A stretch of 64,000 bases of DNA from Rhodospirillales bacterium. GTDB taxonomy: Bacteria > Pseudomonadota > Alphaproteobacteria > Micavibrionales > Micavibrionaceae. Position numbers and translations under genes: made by a program. Within the stretch, counting starts at the first letter, position 1; each line of letters starts with the position of its first letter. Of the stretch, positions 14,454-24,487 are shown one piece after another. A model generated the notes under the pieces. It saw nothing but the letters and a program-made list of their open reading frames with translations, did not search any database and was not told the DNA's origin. The stretch spans positions 186,001 through 250,000 of the forward strand of contig JACKJB010000002.1 in NCBI GenBank assembly GCA_020638155.1, given 5' to 3'.

Positions 14454-15146
14454 ATGATTGCCAGCATTCTTGATTCCCTGATCCCTGTTTATACCTATTG
14501 CGAGAATACAGGCGGGCTGATTGCCCAGCCGCTCAATCTTTTGTCCTGTGCCGTATTCTGGCTTGGGGCGATCTGGATGTGGCATAAGCGCGATGAAGAT
14601 GATGAAAGTCCGAGCTTTCACCAGGTTGCGGCAGTGCTGCTGTTCCTGTTGGGTGTGACCGGGATGATCTGGCATGGGCTGGGGATACCGGCGGTGCTGG
14701 CGCTGGATATGTTCCTGTTATTTATGCTCTGTGTGCTTGTCGCGGTTGTTGTCGCGAATGACGTGCTGCGCTGGGATATGGCTAAAGGGTTGATTGTGGT
14801 GGTGATGTTGATTGTCATCGGCGCGCTGCTGAAGGACCAGACGGCGGGCCGTTTGCCGCAGAATGGCGGGCTGTTCCTGCCGCTCCTGTTCTTCCTCGCG
14901 CTGGCGGCGCTGAAGATCCAGACCGTGAACGAAGAGGTCACCGTTTACCTGCTCTCGGCGTCTTACACGCTGTTCTTCGGGTTGCTGGCGCGTAGCGTTG
15001 ATATTCTGTTTTGCATGTATTTCCCGCTGGGGCTGCACTTCCTGTGGCATGTGCTGATCGTTATTTCAGTGATTTATATCGCCAAAACGATTGCCGCGAT
15101 GAAGCAGGTGCCATGGCCGGAAGAGGATCCTGAGGCAAAGGGCTAG
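14454..15146 (+). CDS. Ceramidase-like CREST-superfamily membrane protein
   Basis: A 230-aa seven-helix membrane protein resembling alkaline ceramidase/PAQR (CREST) hydrolases. The signature residues are visible: YCENTGG and QPLNLLS near the N-terminus, WHGLGIPAVLALDMF (His and Asp) mid-protein, and GLHFLWHVL near the C-terminus, giving the Glu/Asp/three-His zinc set of this superfamily. Ceramide or another lipid amide is the inferred substrate. No clear Shine-Dalgarno precedes the ATG; an 18-bp inverted repeat lies there instead. The stop overlaps the end of the convergent sdhAF4-like gene. A PAP2/Aur1-like enzyme elsewhere in the window (23308) could belong to the same lipid pathway. Confidence 0.7.
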   Translation: MIASILDSLIPVYTYCENTGGLIAQPLNLLSCAVFWLGAIWMWHKRDEDDESPSFHQVAAVLLFLLGVTGMIWHGLGIPAVLALDMFLLFMLCVLVAVVVANDVLRWDMAKGLIVVVMLIVIGALLKDQTAGRLPQNGGLFLPLLFFLALAALKIQTVNEEVTVYLLSASYTLFFGLLARSVDILFCMYFPLGLHFLWHVLIVISVIYIAKTIAAMKQVPWPEEDPEAKG

Positions 15147-15295
15147 AAGTCAACGCACTTGCCGTCCCGTTCCCAATCACCGTAACGGGTGGGTTCAGGA
15201 CCTTTGGGGCCGCCTTTTTCCGCGGGCCTGTCATCCGCAATATCGCTGGATTCTACGGGGTGTGTACGATCAGGGCTTGGCTTTTTCTGTTCCAT
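15143..15295 (-). CDS. DUF1674 / succinate dehydrogenase assembly factor 4 homologue
   Basis: A 50-aa protein below usual size cut-offs but clearly real. Its C-terminal half, GGPKGPEPTRYGDWERDGKC followed by VDF, is the DUF1674 (SDHAF4) signature. Homologues in mitochondria bind flavinylated SdhA and assist its joining with SdhB; the same role is inferred here. The ATG at 15295 is the start that leaves a family-like short N-terminus; the frame is open further up to 15445 but would overlap the chorismate mutase gene. It overlaps the preceding convergent stop by 4 bp. Confidence 0.85.
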   Translation of the reverse strand: MEQKKPSPDRTHPVESSDIADDRPAEKGGPKGPEPTRYGDWERDGKCVDF

Positions 15296-15338
15296 ACCGT
15301 TAATATGGCCCGCAAAAGATGAAAAAGAAAGAGTTGTC

Positions 15339-15650
15339 ATGGAAATTATGAAACCTTTTCGCGAACGGATCGATGCGCTGGACGACCGGATTATTGATTT
15401 GCTGATCGAGCGTACCGGGATTATCCGCGAGGTCGGCCGGTTCAAATTTGAAAACGATATCCCGGCGGTGCTGCCGGACCGTGTGATTGAAGTGCGCGAA
15501 CGGGCTGCCGAGCGCGCGGCATCGAAGGGGCTTGACCGCGAACTGGTGCGGACGCTGTACCAGACGATTATTGATTATAGCTGTAGCCTTGAGGAAGAGA
15601 TCAAAGCCGATCTTGCGCAAGACAAGACGACGAAAGTTGCCGGCGGCTGA
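15339..15650 (+). CDS. Chorismate mutase (AroQ type)
   Basis: A 103-aa all-helical enzyme converting chorismate to prephenate in Phe/Tyr synthesis. It shows the AroQ pattern: FRERIDALDDRIIDLLIERTGIIREVGRFKFEND (with the catalytic Arg and Lys positions), PDRVIEVRERAAERAASKGLD and VRTLYQTIIDYSCSLEEE. The start ATG at 15339 is family-consistent; a longer open frame to 15189 is not. Its stop overlaps the start of rsmB (TGATG), so the two are translationally coupled. Confidence 0.9.
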   Translation: MEIMKPFRERIDALDDRIIDLLIERTGIIREVGRFKFENDIPAVLPDRVIEVRERAAERAASKGLDRELVRTLYQTIIDYSCSLEEEIKADLAQDKTTKVAGG

Positions 15651-17011
15651 TGACTGAGCAGCAGGCATCGTCTGACATTTCAAATTTCCCGGAACAGGAC
15701 CATGCGTCTTCCGCCGACATGCTGGAAGCACGCCAGATTGCGCTGAGCATCCTGGGGCAGGTGCTCCAGCGCGGGCAGCCGCTTGACCAGGCTTTGGATA
15801 ATGACCGCAGTTTTACCGCGCTGCCGTCGCGCGAAAAAGCTTTTGCCCGGATGATGCTGGCGACGAGTTTGCGGCGGTCCGGCCAGCTTGACGATTTTAT
15901 CCGGCGCGGCGCGGACCGCGATGAGATTCCGCATCCGCCTGCGTTATTGCATTTATTGCGGCTGGGCGCGGTGCAGATTGTCTTTATGAATGTGCCCGAT
16001 TATGCCGTGGTCGATACGGCAGTGCGGCTGGCAGAACAGAACGGACTGTCGCGCCAGAAAGGCTTTGTGAATGCGGTGCTGCGCCGGATCAGCGAGCATC
16101 ACAGGGACTGGACGGCAAAGCAGGACGAAGCGCGGATCAATACGCCGGAATGGCTGATGAAGCTCTGGATCGAAGATTACGGGCTGCGGACGGCGGCGGA
16201 GATCGCACAGGCGAATTTATCCGAAGCGCCGCTGGATATCTCCTTAAAAGACCCGGCGGAGATGGAGCATTGGGCCGGGATATTGGAGGCGAGCATTTTA
16301 CCGACCGGATCGCTGCGCCGGATCAGCGGCGGCGCGGTTCATACGCTGCCCGGTTTTGATGACGGGATGTGGTGGGTGCAGGATGCCTCGGCCAGCCTGC
16401 CGGCCCAGCTGTTCGGTGACGTGTCCGGGCAGACGGTTCTGGATATGTGCGCCGCGCCGGGCGGTAAGACCGCGCAGCTTGCGGCGATGGGGGCGCAGGT
16501 CATTGCGCTTGACCGTTCGACCGGTCGGCTGAAGCGGCTTCAGGATAATATGCGAAGGCTGCGGCTGGAAGATCATGTCCATGCTGAAAGCGCGGATGCG
16601 TCTGAATGGGCCCCGGCGCAGGCGCCTGAATATATTCTTCTTGATGCGCCGTGCAGCGCGACCGGGACGGCGCGGCGGCATCCGGATGTGCTGCATTTGA
16701 AAACGATGCAGGATATGGAGCGGCTGATGGATATGCAGGCCCGGCTGCTCGATCATGCGATTGAGATTCTCGCGCCGGGCGGCGTGCTGATTTACTGTAC
16801 CTGCTCGTTACAAAAAATGGAAAGCGAGCATCAGGCCGCGGCGGCGTTATCGCGTCATCAAAATATACGCCGCTTGCCGCTCTGTGCTGCCGATGTTGGC
16901 GGGATGGATGCGCTTCTCACCCCGGAAGGCGATGTGCGCGTATTGCCGTTTCATATGGCGCCTCATGGCGGGATGGACGGGTTTTATATCGCCCGGTTAC
17001 AGAAAATGTAA
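15650..17011 (+). CDS. rsmB: 16S rRNA (cytosine-C5) methyltransferase RsmB
   Basis: SAM-dependent enzyme methylating C967 of 16S rRNA. The 453-aa protein has an N-terminal NusB-like helical domain (about 25-165: RQIALSILGQVL, SLRRSGQLDDFI, GFVNAVLRRI) and a C-terminal Rossmann methyltransferase domain: motif I DMCAAPGGKTAQLA, motif IV LLDAPCSATGTARRHPD with one catalytic Cys, and motif VI YCTCSLQKMESE with the second Cys. Start overlaps the chorismate mutase stop. In many relatives rsmB is near the heparinase-like gene and rpe, which here lie 10 kb away. Confidence 0.93.
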   Translation: MTEQQASSDISNFPEQDHASSADMLEARQIALSILGQVLQRGQPLDQALDNDRSFTALPSREKAFARMMLATSLRRSGQLDDFIRRGADRDEIPHPPALLHLLRLGAVQIVFMNVPDYAVVDTAVRLAEQNGLSRQKGFVNAVLRRISEHHRDWTAKQDEARINTPEWLMKLWIEDYGLRTAAEIAQANLSEAPLDISLKDPAEMEHWAGILEASILPTGSLRRISGGAVHTLPGFDDGMWWVQDASASLPAQLFGDVSGQTVLDMCAAPGGKTAQLAAMGAQVIALDRSTGRLKRLQDNMRRLRLEDHVHAESADASEWAPAQAPEYILLDAPCSATGTARRHPDVLHLKTMQDMERLMDMQARLLDHAIEILAPGGVLIYCTCSLQKMESEHQAAAALSRHQNIRRLPLCAADVGGMDALLTPEGDVRVLPFHMAPHGGMDGFYIARLQKM

Positions 17012-17109
17012 AAAAATCATATTGCGCATGTGCGAAAAACCGCTACACTTTTAGTCCTAAATAAAAAACTAAAAACAAAAAATAAAAATTAGAACAGGGA
17101 ATAGTTTCA

Positions 17110-18675
17110 ATGTCAGGACTCCGCTTGCGGGAGGCGTTTAATCGTCTTCTCAATCATCAGTATACGCAATTTTTGAAAAGAGGTGCCGCGGCGATGATGC
17201 TGACGGTATCGCTCTCTATACCGGCTCTTGCCCATCATGACGAAAATAAAGAGCTGGATGTTTACAGTTCCGGAACCAAACATTCACAAGAGCTGCAATC
17301 CATTCAGGACCGCTTTAACCAGGCGGTCAAAGACAGGCGGATCATTCTTGTCGATCGCGACTGGATACAGATGAACGAGGCGATCAATAACCTGCCGCCG
17401 GGGGATACGGAACAACGCAAACGCTACCTGGTTGAATATATGGTGCAGCGCGGGCAGATGCATGTGCCCAAGGAAATGTTCCGGAATATGAGCGATGACC
17501 AGCTCTATGATAATCCGCATGCGCAGACTTTTATGCTGCGTACGGCAGCGGGCAATCAGCAGGTGCGCGTATGTACGGTTTACGGCGCGCGCGGTGAGCA
17601 GGACGGTCCGAGCGCCGTGCGGGATTTTATCAGCGCCAGTACTGCCGTGCACGGTCCGGATATTGCCGGGGCGGATATTCGTCTTGCGCCGGATGCGCGG
17701 ACGTATAAACAGTTCGTGATCTATCATGAAATCGGCCACTGTATGGATGACTGGTTTGTGACCGGGATCAGGGATGCGAAGACGCTGGGGGAGCAGATGT
17801 CTTATTTCCACCGTGCTGAAAGTTTTGCCGATGTGCATGCGGCGTTACTGATGGCGCGCGAGGAGGGCATTACCGATATCGCCGAGACGATTGCCAATAC
17901 CCGTCTGGTCAATGCGGCCCTGTCCGGGCCTTACCGGTCGATCTGGGCGGATCCTGCGAGCAAGGGCTATTACAGCAGTTATATCTACTCGACCCACCGG
18001 TCGGTGCGGGCGACGCAGGACTATATCGATAAAAACGGCGCGCAGAGCCTGCAGGCGCTCAGCTATCAGGAGATCGCAGAGCTTGCCCGCGATATTGTCG
18101 ATCAGAATGCGCTAAGTGATTTTGAAGCCGAAGTGCTGCTCGATCTGTTCGATGCGAAGTTTGATTTAAGCACGTGGGAGAAAGTCAAAAAGGATGTGCC
18201 TTATATCGCCAAACGTTATCCCGTGGCATTGCAGCTTAAACAGGAAATGGAACAGGCGCTGCGTACGCTTCTGGACCTCAACCATATCCCGGCGAATCAG
18301 AGCGCACTTGAGCTGATGAGCTTTGCGGGCAACCCCTATATGCGTATGGCGGAATTGCAGGCGCAGCAAAATCCGTTTGCCGATGAAATCAGGGCGATGG
18401 TCCTGTCGCGGGTGCTTCTGAAGGAAGCTGGTGGCAAGAATGCCAGCATCAAAGACCTGACTGAAACATTTATTCGAAGCAAAGATCAATGGCGCGCAGA
18501 TTTGTTGAGTGCCGATGATACCGACCGTAAGGAAGCGCAGGATAATTTGAAGGTTGCCGGGCGGGCTTTAAGGCTTGCGGCACAGACGATAAGGGATAAT
18601 GCACCGTCTTCGAATACGCCGAAGCCGATTTTGGTTGACCAGCCTTCCGGGCCGTCGGGGATGGGGGTGTCTTAA
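17110..18675 (+). CDS. Secreted zinc metallopeptidase-like protein of unknown family
   Basis: A 521-aa exported protein. Residues 1-41 form a signal peptide with a long basic n-region (FLKRGAAAMMLTVSLSIPALA). A zinc-binding HEIGH motif is at residues 206-210, followed by RAESFADVH with Glu237 as a likely third ligand, the gluzincin pattern. The rest is helical, with a Pro-rich tail. I do not recognise the family; peptidase activity is inferred from the motif. It is preceded by an AT-rich leader with GGGAATAG before the ATG. It stands alone between rsmB and radA (convergent). Confidence 0.75.
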   Translation: MSGLRLREAFNRLLNHQYTQFLKRGAAAMMLTVSLSIPALAHHDENKELDVYSSGTKHSQELQSIQDRFNQAVKDRRIILVDRDWIQMNEAINNLPPGDTEQRKRYLVEYMVQRGQMHVPKEMFRNMSDDQLYDNPHAQTFMLRTAAGNQQVRVCTVYGARGEQDGPSAVRDFISASTAVHGPDIAGADIRLAPDARTYKQFVIYHEIGHCMDDWFVTGIRDAKTLGEQMSYFHRAESFADVHAALLMAREEGITDIAETIANTRLVNAALSGPYRSIWADPASKGYYSSYIYSTHRSVRATQDYIDKNGAQSLQALSYQEIAELARDIVDQNALSDFEAEVLLDLFDAKFDLSTWEKVKKDVPYIAKRYPVALQLKQEMEQALRTLLDLNHIPANQSALELMSFAGNPYMRMAELQAQQNPFADEIRAMVLSRVLLKEAGGKNASIKDLTETFIRSKDQWRADLLSADDTDRKEAQDNLKVAGRALRLAAQTIRDNAPSSNTPKPILVDQPSGPSGMGVS

Positions 18676-18696
18676 CTAACAGCGTTTCCGACGAGA

Positions 18697-20088
<1,392 letters not shown>

Positions 20089-20171
20089 CGGGGATGTGTT
20101 CCTTTCGACTCACGCTCCTTTAATTCATAGCGGAAAAATGAGAACAAATAAAGAACAATTGTTTTTTGTGC

Positions 20172-20789
20172 TTAAGGGAAAAGCTTTTTGCCGAGTTCCG
20201 GCTGATAGTAATCCGGGGTTTTCAGGTTCAGGCTTTCGACCGGGAACAGGTATTTTTCACAGAGTTCCTTGGCCGGGCAAGGCGTTAAGCGGGCGATAAG
20301 GGCGGCGTTTAAATCGCGAAACTTCGGATGTTGCCGCTCAAGCTCTTCGAAAAATTCAGTCCATTTCAAACCAAGATTGGCGATGCCTGTGCTTGCCTGC
20401 TGAAAGTTTTCCCGGATGTCGTCTTCTGCGGCATCGATTGGCAGGCGGAAATCGAGAATACCCCGGTTAAGATTACCTTTCATCGTTTCTCCCCACAGGA
20501 CGATATAACCTTTATTTTCATCCTTGGCGGCAATGATGGCCACATCCCCGTGACCGTGTCCGGACAGCTCCAGATTGCCGGGTAGCAGGTAGATAGTATG
20601 ATCCGGCGTTTCCAGTTTAAACGCGGTTGTTGCGTCGTGATCTTCGGCTTTAGCCTGCTGCGCCGCGCCGAACAGATAATCATGGAAATGATCGGCGAAT
20701 TGATAGAGTGGCGAATCCCAGTTATTCGGGCCGTGAAAGGTATGGATCTGCCCTCTGGCATCTCTATGCAGGTTAAACAAGTGTTTCAT
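20172..20789 (-). CDS. Hypothetical protein
   Basis: A 205-aa soluble protein, with no family I recognise. It begins MKHLFNLHRDARGQIHTFHG and has mixed alpha/beta character (TIYLLPGNLELSG, DVAIIAAKDENKGYIVLWG, RGILDFRLPI). No signal peptide or membrane helix. It lies on the same strand as the next gene right (40 bp gap), so the two unknowns may form an operon. Confidence 0.65.
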   Translation of the reverse strand: MKHLFNLHRDARGQIHTFHGPNNWDSPLYQFADHFHDYLFGAAQQAKAEDHDATTAFKLETPDHTIYLLPGNLELSGHGHGDVAIIAAKDENKGYIVLWGETMKGNLNRGILDFRLPIDAAEDDIRENFQQASTGIANLGLKWTEFFEELERQHPKFRDLNAALIARLTPCPAKELCEKYLFPVESLNLKTPDYYQPELGKKLFP

Positions 20790-20828
20790 GACTATATTAA
20801 ATACATAAACCTTTTAAAAAGTATGAAC

Positions 20829-21836
20829 TTACATCTGCTTGCGGGGATGGAGTGCTGGCTGTGCCCCATATGCCTCGATTATTTTTTCCATTTTTATCGG
20901 GATTTCCGGGTTGGCTAAACCGGGCGTTTTTAAAAGCATATGTACAAAGTTCTCAGCCAGGACCTCTTCCGGGTGAATAATGTATTCCGTATTTCTTCCG
21001 ATTTTTTCAAAAAAGCCTGATGCGGCGCTCGGAGACACCAATTGAACCTTGCCGTTTTTGAATAAAGGCTGGGTCTGACCTTCAGAATTTTTCCTGACTA
21101 GCAGTAAGCTGAATTGCATGAATTCAAAGAATGAGAGTTTTTTTTCTGTGTCATAATGCGCGTCTGGTGCATAGATTATTGGTATGGCCATATGGTTCTG
21201 GCCGTTATGTTGCACCTTGATCGTATGATTATTACATGGGGCATCGGGATTGGTAATTCTCCGGTTTTCCAGCTCGTCCGGCAGGATCGGCCGGGTGCAG
21301 CTTTCAAAACCGATAAGGGCGTATAAGGCTTCTCTCAGGCCGGGATTTGCGCGGCTTATCACATGAAAAAATTCATGGCAGATCACTTTGTTAAACCAGT
21401 CATCCGGGGCTTGCATAAAGGCCTTGGGCAGAAAAATCGTATTGCCGCGGGTGAAAGCACCGCCCCCTTCTTCTTTGCCGGTGGTCATGACGAAAAAGAC
21501 CTGTTCCGGTAAAGGCAGCGACAGGTTTTTGCTGTGTTCTTTAAAAAACCGGATGGCGCGGACTGTCTTGTTCTTTTCTGCTTCCGTCCAGTCGATGACC
21601 TGCCGTTCCTGAAAAGCCATGAATTCCGCGGCGGTGATTTCACGGTTTTCCTGCATTTTTGCCTTAGCGTCATACGGGCTAAGATTTTGTATGTAATCAT
21701 CCATCTGTGCGATGAGCTTTTTACCTGTGGCAGATGCCGCGAATAGCGCTGTGCTTTTAGGACTTATGCGGATCGACGGCATATTCGCATTTGCCGCTTC
21801 GAATTTGTTATTCAGTATGTTGTCGTCATTGCTCAT
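20829..21836 (-). CDS. Hypothetical protein with HExxH motif
   Basis: A 335-aa protein without a signal peptide. A zinc-peptidase-like motif CHEFFHVISRANPGLREAL is at residues 153-171 (His154, Glu155, His158); a third ligand is not obvious. The sequence before it (GNTIFLPKAFM) is typical of the strand preceding a metallopeptidase helix. The function is unknown, probably a peptidase or toxin-like enzyme. It is the upstream gene of a possible pair with the 205-aa unknown and divergent from metA. This is the second HExxH protein of unknown family within 5 kb. Confidence 0.65.
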   Translation of the reverse strand: MSNDDNILNNKFEAANANMPSIRISPKSTALFAASATGKKLIAQMDDYIQNLSPYDAKAKMQENREITAAEFMAFQERQVIDWTEAEKNKTVRAIRFFKEHSKNLSLPLPEQVFFVMTTGKEEGGGAFTRGNTIFLPKAFMQAPDDWFNKVICHEFFHVISRANPGLREALYALIGFESCTRPILPDELENRRITNPDAPCNNHTIKVQHNGQNHMAIPIIYAPDAHYDTEKKLSFFEFMQFSLLLVRKNSEGQTQPLFKNGKVQLVSPSAASGFFEKIGRNTEYIIHPEEVLAENFVHMLLKTPGLANPEIPIKMEKIIEAYGAQPALHPRKQM

Positions 21837-21973
21837 GGTATTTACGCCGTTTGTTTGCCGTACAGTACATTATTTTTACATAATAAGTCAAATAAGCAGG
21901 GTTTTGCTTGACGCGGCGCAGCGTAAACGCATAGAAAAGTCGTCCTTGCAGGATATATAAAGGGGCTTTGGCG

Positions 21974-22930
21974 ATGCCGATTAAAATTCCAGAAAATTTA
22001 CCGGGCCGGGCGACGCTGGAACAAGAGCGCGTACCGCTGATCTTTGAAGAGCGCGCCTTGCGGCAGGATATCAGGCCGCTGCAGATTGCGCTTTTGAATT
22101 TGATGCCGGATAAAATCCAGACGGAAACGCAGATTATTCGCGCGCTCGGCGGGACGCCGCTGCAGATTGAAATGACACTTTTGCACACGGCGAGCCATAC
22201 CAGCAAGCATACGCCTGCCGATCATTTATCCGCGTTTTATAAAACCCCGGAAGATGTGGCGGACCAGCGTTTTGACGGGATGATTATGACCGGCGCCCCG
22301 GTCGGGCATCTGCCGTTTGAAGAAGTGACGTACTGGGATGAATTGCAGCAGGTGATGGCGTGGGCCGAAGATCATGTCTATAGCTGCTTTTTCATTTGCT
22401 GGGGGGCGCTGGCAGCAGTGCATCATTACTATGACATTCCCAAAACCATATTACCGCAAAAGCGCTTCGGGATTTTCCCGCACAAGGTGCGCGACCCGTT
22501 CGAGCCGTTAACGGCGGGGTTTGATAATATGTTTAACGTGCCGGTGTCCCGGCATACGGAAGTGGATGCCGCGCTGGTGCGGGCGCATGAAGCGCTGGAT
22601 ATATTGGTGGAATCTGACGGGTCTGGCCTGTGTCTGGTACAGGATGAAGCTGCGCGGCGGGTCTTTATGTTCAACCATCTTGAATATGACCGCGAAACGC
22701 TCAAGCGTGAATATGACCGCGATGCCGCCGCCGGGATGAACCCGCAGATGCCGTGCAATTATTATCCGGATGACGACCCGGCGCAGCCGCCGGTGATGAG
22801 CTGGCGCGCGCATCGGAACTTAATGTTCCACAACTGGATCAATATGATTTACCAGGGGACGCCGTTTAACCTTGATGCGCTGCCGGGGACGCCGCCGGGC
22901 TGGGACCAGGTGCCGAACAAGCGCGATTAA
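21974..22930 (+). CDS. metA: Homoserine O-acyltransferase MetA
   Basis: First committed step of methionine synthesis: acylates homoserine. The 318-aa protein aligns in length with the MetA family. Cys142 in FICWGALAAVHHYY is the acyl-carrying nucleophile, with His in SRHTEV and Glu in FNHLEYD completing the triad. Residue 111 is Gly (GAPVGHLPFEEV), which in the family goes with succinyl-CoA rather than acetyl-CoA use, so a succinyltransferase is predicted. A TTG lies two codons upstream; ATG 21974 is better spaced from AAAGGGG. No SAM-II riboswitch could be seen in the leader. Confidence 0.93.
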   Translation: MPIKIPENLPGRATLEQERVPLIFEERALRQDIRPLQIALLNLMPDKIQTETQIIRALGGTPLQIEMTLLHTASHTSKHTPADHLSAFYKTPEDVADQRFDGMIMTGAPVGHLPFEEVTYWDELQQVMAWAEDHVYSCFFICWGALAAVHHYYDIPKTILPQKRFGIFPHKVRDPFEPLTAGFDNMFNVPVSRHTEVDAALVRAHEALDILVESDGSGLCLVQDEAARRVFMFNHLEYDRETLKREYDRDAAAGMNPQMPCNYYPDDDPAQPPVMSWRAHRNLMFHNWINMIYQGTPFNLDALPGTPPGWDQVPNKRD

Positions 22931-23226
22931 CTGAAAATATAGAGCTTGTAACGGAACAGGTCGGGGCGGAGCTGTTCGATTTTTCCTGCGGCGATGCCGT
23001 CTTCGATACCTTGTGCTTTATCATTAAATAAAAGCGCAACCCAGCCGAGGCGTTCATTCTCTTTCAAAGGATGTTCCGTGATCTGGCCATGCGGGTCGAT
23101 GGCGTAGTGCTGCGCCAGCGTAACTGCGCGATTGAAGTTGGAAGCGGCCTGCTGTTTGAACTGGACATGGCTTTGTCCTTTGGCATTGGCGGCAAAGCCT
23201 TCAAGCGATACGTAATATTCCATCAA
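22927..23226 (-). CDS. Hypothetical protein
   Basis: A 99-aa soluble protein beginning MMEYYVSLEGFAANAKGQSHVQF. No recognised domain. It overlaps the metA stop by 4 bp in convergent orientation. The middle (NRAVTLAQHYAIDPHGQITEHPLKENERLGWVALLFNDKA) suggests a compact alpha/beta fold. Adequate ribosome site (GGGAGA) precedes the start. Confidence 0.65.
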   Translation of the reverse strand: MMEYYVSLEGFAANAKGQSHVQFKQQAASNFNRAVTLAQHYAIDPHGQITEHPLKENERLGWVALLFNDKAQGIEDGIAAGKIEQLRPDLFRYKLYIFS

Positions 23227-23307
23227 ATTTCTCCCTGCCTTCTTGTGTCGGGCCGCTAAACGTATGACAATGGACCATCTTTATTTCTTCTTGCCCGCTA
23301 CTAAATC

Positions 23308-24327
23308 ATGACCGAACCCAAAAGTCCAATACAGTCCGATCCGCAGAACAATGCTGCAGCCAGTGCGTCCCGGCATGGCAATCCGCGAATGTTTTTTATC
23401 ATTGGCGGCGCTTTTATCTGTTTTGCCGTTGTGGCCGTTATCCTTTCGCAGATCGCCGGTACGTCCTTTACCGCGCCGACCGAGCGGATCAGCCAGGCGA
23501 TCGGGATCAGCTACGCCATTCCGTTTCTGGTCGGGATTACCGGGTATTTTTTGATCCAGCTGATCGCGCACCTGAAAGCGCCGGGTGTGCTGCCGCTGCG
23601 GGAGCGGATGAAAAATATCCTGTTTGACTGTTATTTCCTGCTGCTGTTTGTTGGGGTTGTCTATCTGCATTTCCAGATCAAGGCGTGGATGCCGCTGATT
23701 AACCCGGTGATGCATGATGATTTTTATATGATGATCGATCGCAAGATGGACTGGTTTATCGGCGCGATGCGCTGGGTACGCGGGCTGGTTGCCGGATCGA
23801 CAAGCCGGGTTGATTTTTTATATCAGATCGGTTTCCTCGCGATGTTTGCTACATCATTGTGGGCGCATTCGATGGGGCACCGGCGCTGGCACTATCATAA
23901 TATGGTCGCGATTTTAATCATGCAGATGATCGGGGCGCTGACCTATCTGATCGCGCCTGCGGTCGGGCCGTTTATGTTTGAGCAGGGACCGAACGCAGCC
24001 GCGACCGAAGCACAGCAGGGGATGCTGGCCGCATTTCAGATGGTGCAGGAGCAGGGGGCTGCGTGGTTGCAGGTTCATGGCGGGGATTACTTTACCGGCC
24101 CGCCTGCGGCGATGCCTTCGCTGCATATTGCCGGGGCGCTGATTATGAGCTGGTATATCGTGCGGGCGAAATCCGTGCTCGCGCCTTTTATGGTGATGAT
24201 GACCTGCTGGATTTTTATCGAGTCCGTTGTCTCGCGCTGGCATTACCTGATTGATCTGCCGCCGGGGCTGGTGCTTGGATTGATCTGTATCCTGATAACC
24301 GACCGGATATGCCGGGTGCCGGAATAA
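23308..24327 (+). CDS. PAP2-superfamily membrane enzyme (Aur1/inositolphosphotransferase-like)
   Basis: A 339-aa integral membrane protein of the PAP2_3 type. It has six or more TM helices and the catalytic motifs of lipid phosphatase/phosphotransferases: YLIAPAVGPFMF, then PAAMPSLHIAGAL (motif with catalytic His) and SRWHYLIDLPPG (second His and Asp). Yeast Aur1 and relatives use this set to move a head group onto ceramide; here the substrate is unknown. Together with the ceramidase-like gene at 14454 it hints at sphingolipid-type chemistry. The start ATG at 23308 has no strong ribosome site. Confidence 0.75.
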   Translation: MTEPKSPIQSDPQNNAAASASRHGNPRMFFIIGGAFICFAVVAVILSQIAGTSFTAPTERISQAIGISYAIPFLVGITGYFLIQLIAHLKAPGVLPLRERMKNILFDCYFLLLFVGVVYLHFQIKAWMPLINPVMHDDFYMMIDRKMDWFIGAMRWVRGLVAGSTSRVDFLYQIGFLAMFATSLWAHSMGHRRWHYHNMVAILIMQMIGALTYLIAPAVGPFMFEQGPNAAATEAQQGMLAAFQMVQEQGAAWLQVHGGDYFTGPPAAMPSLHIAGALIMSWYIVRAKSVLAPFMVMMTCWIFIESVVSRWHYLIDLPPGLVLGLICILITDRICRVPE

Positions 24328-24373
24328 GGCGCGCACCCTCATTATGAATCGCACGAAGGGTCCTCTCTCAATT

Positions 24374-24451
24374 TGTCATCCCGAACGCATGTGAGGGATC
24401 TTCGTATTTGGCTGCCGGCAAAGATTCCTCCGCTGCGCGTTCGGAATGACA
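24374..24451. repeat. Intergenic inverted repeat (GTCATCCCGAACGC family)
   Basis: TGTCATCCCGAACGCATGTG...GATCTT on the left mirrors AAGATTCCTC...GCGTTCGGAATGACA on the right, separated by about 18 bp. Related arms occur at 30689-30720, 49791-49863 and 55504-55621. It lies between convergent genes. Confidence 0.75.
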
Positions 24452-24487
24452 GTTTAGAATTATTCGTGATTGTTCCTGTTCAAAAAC

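Noticed and set aside
21837..21973. SAM-II riboswitch upstream of metA
   Set aside because: The conserved pseudoknot motif could not be found in the leader.
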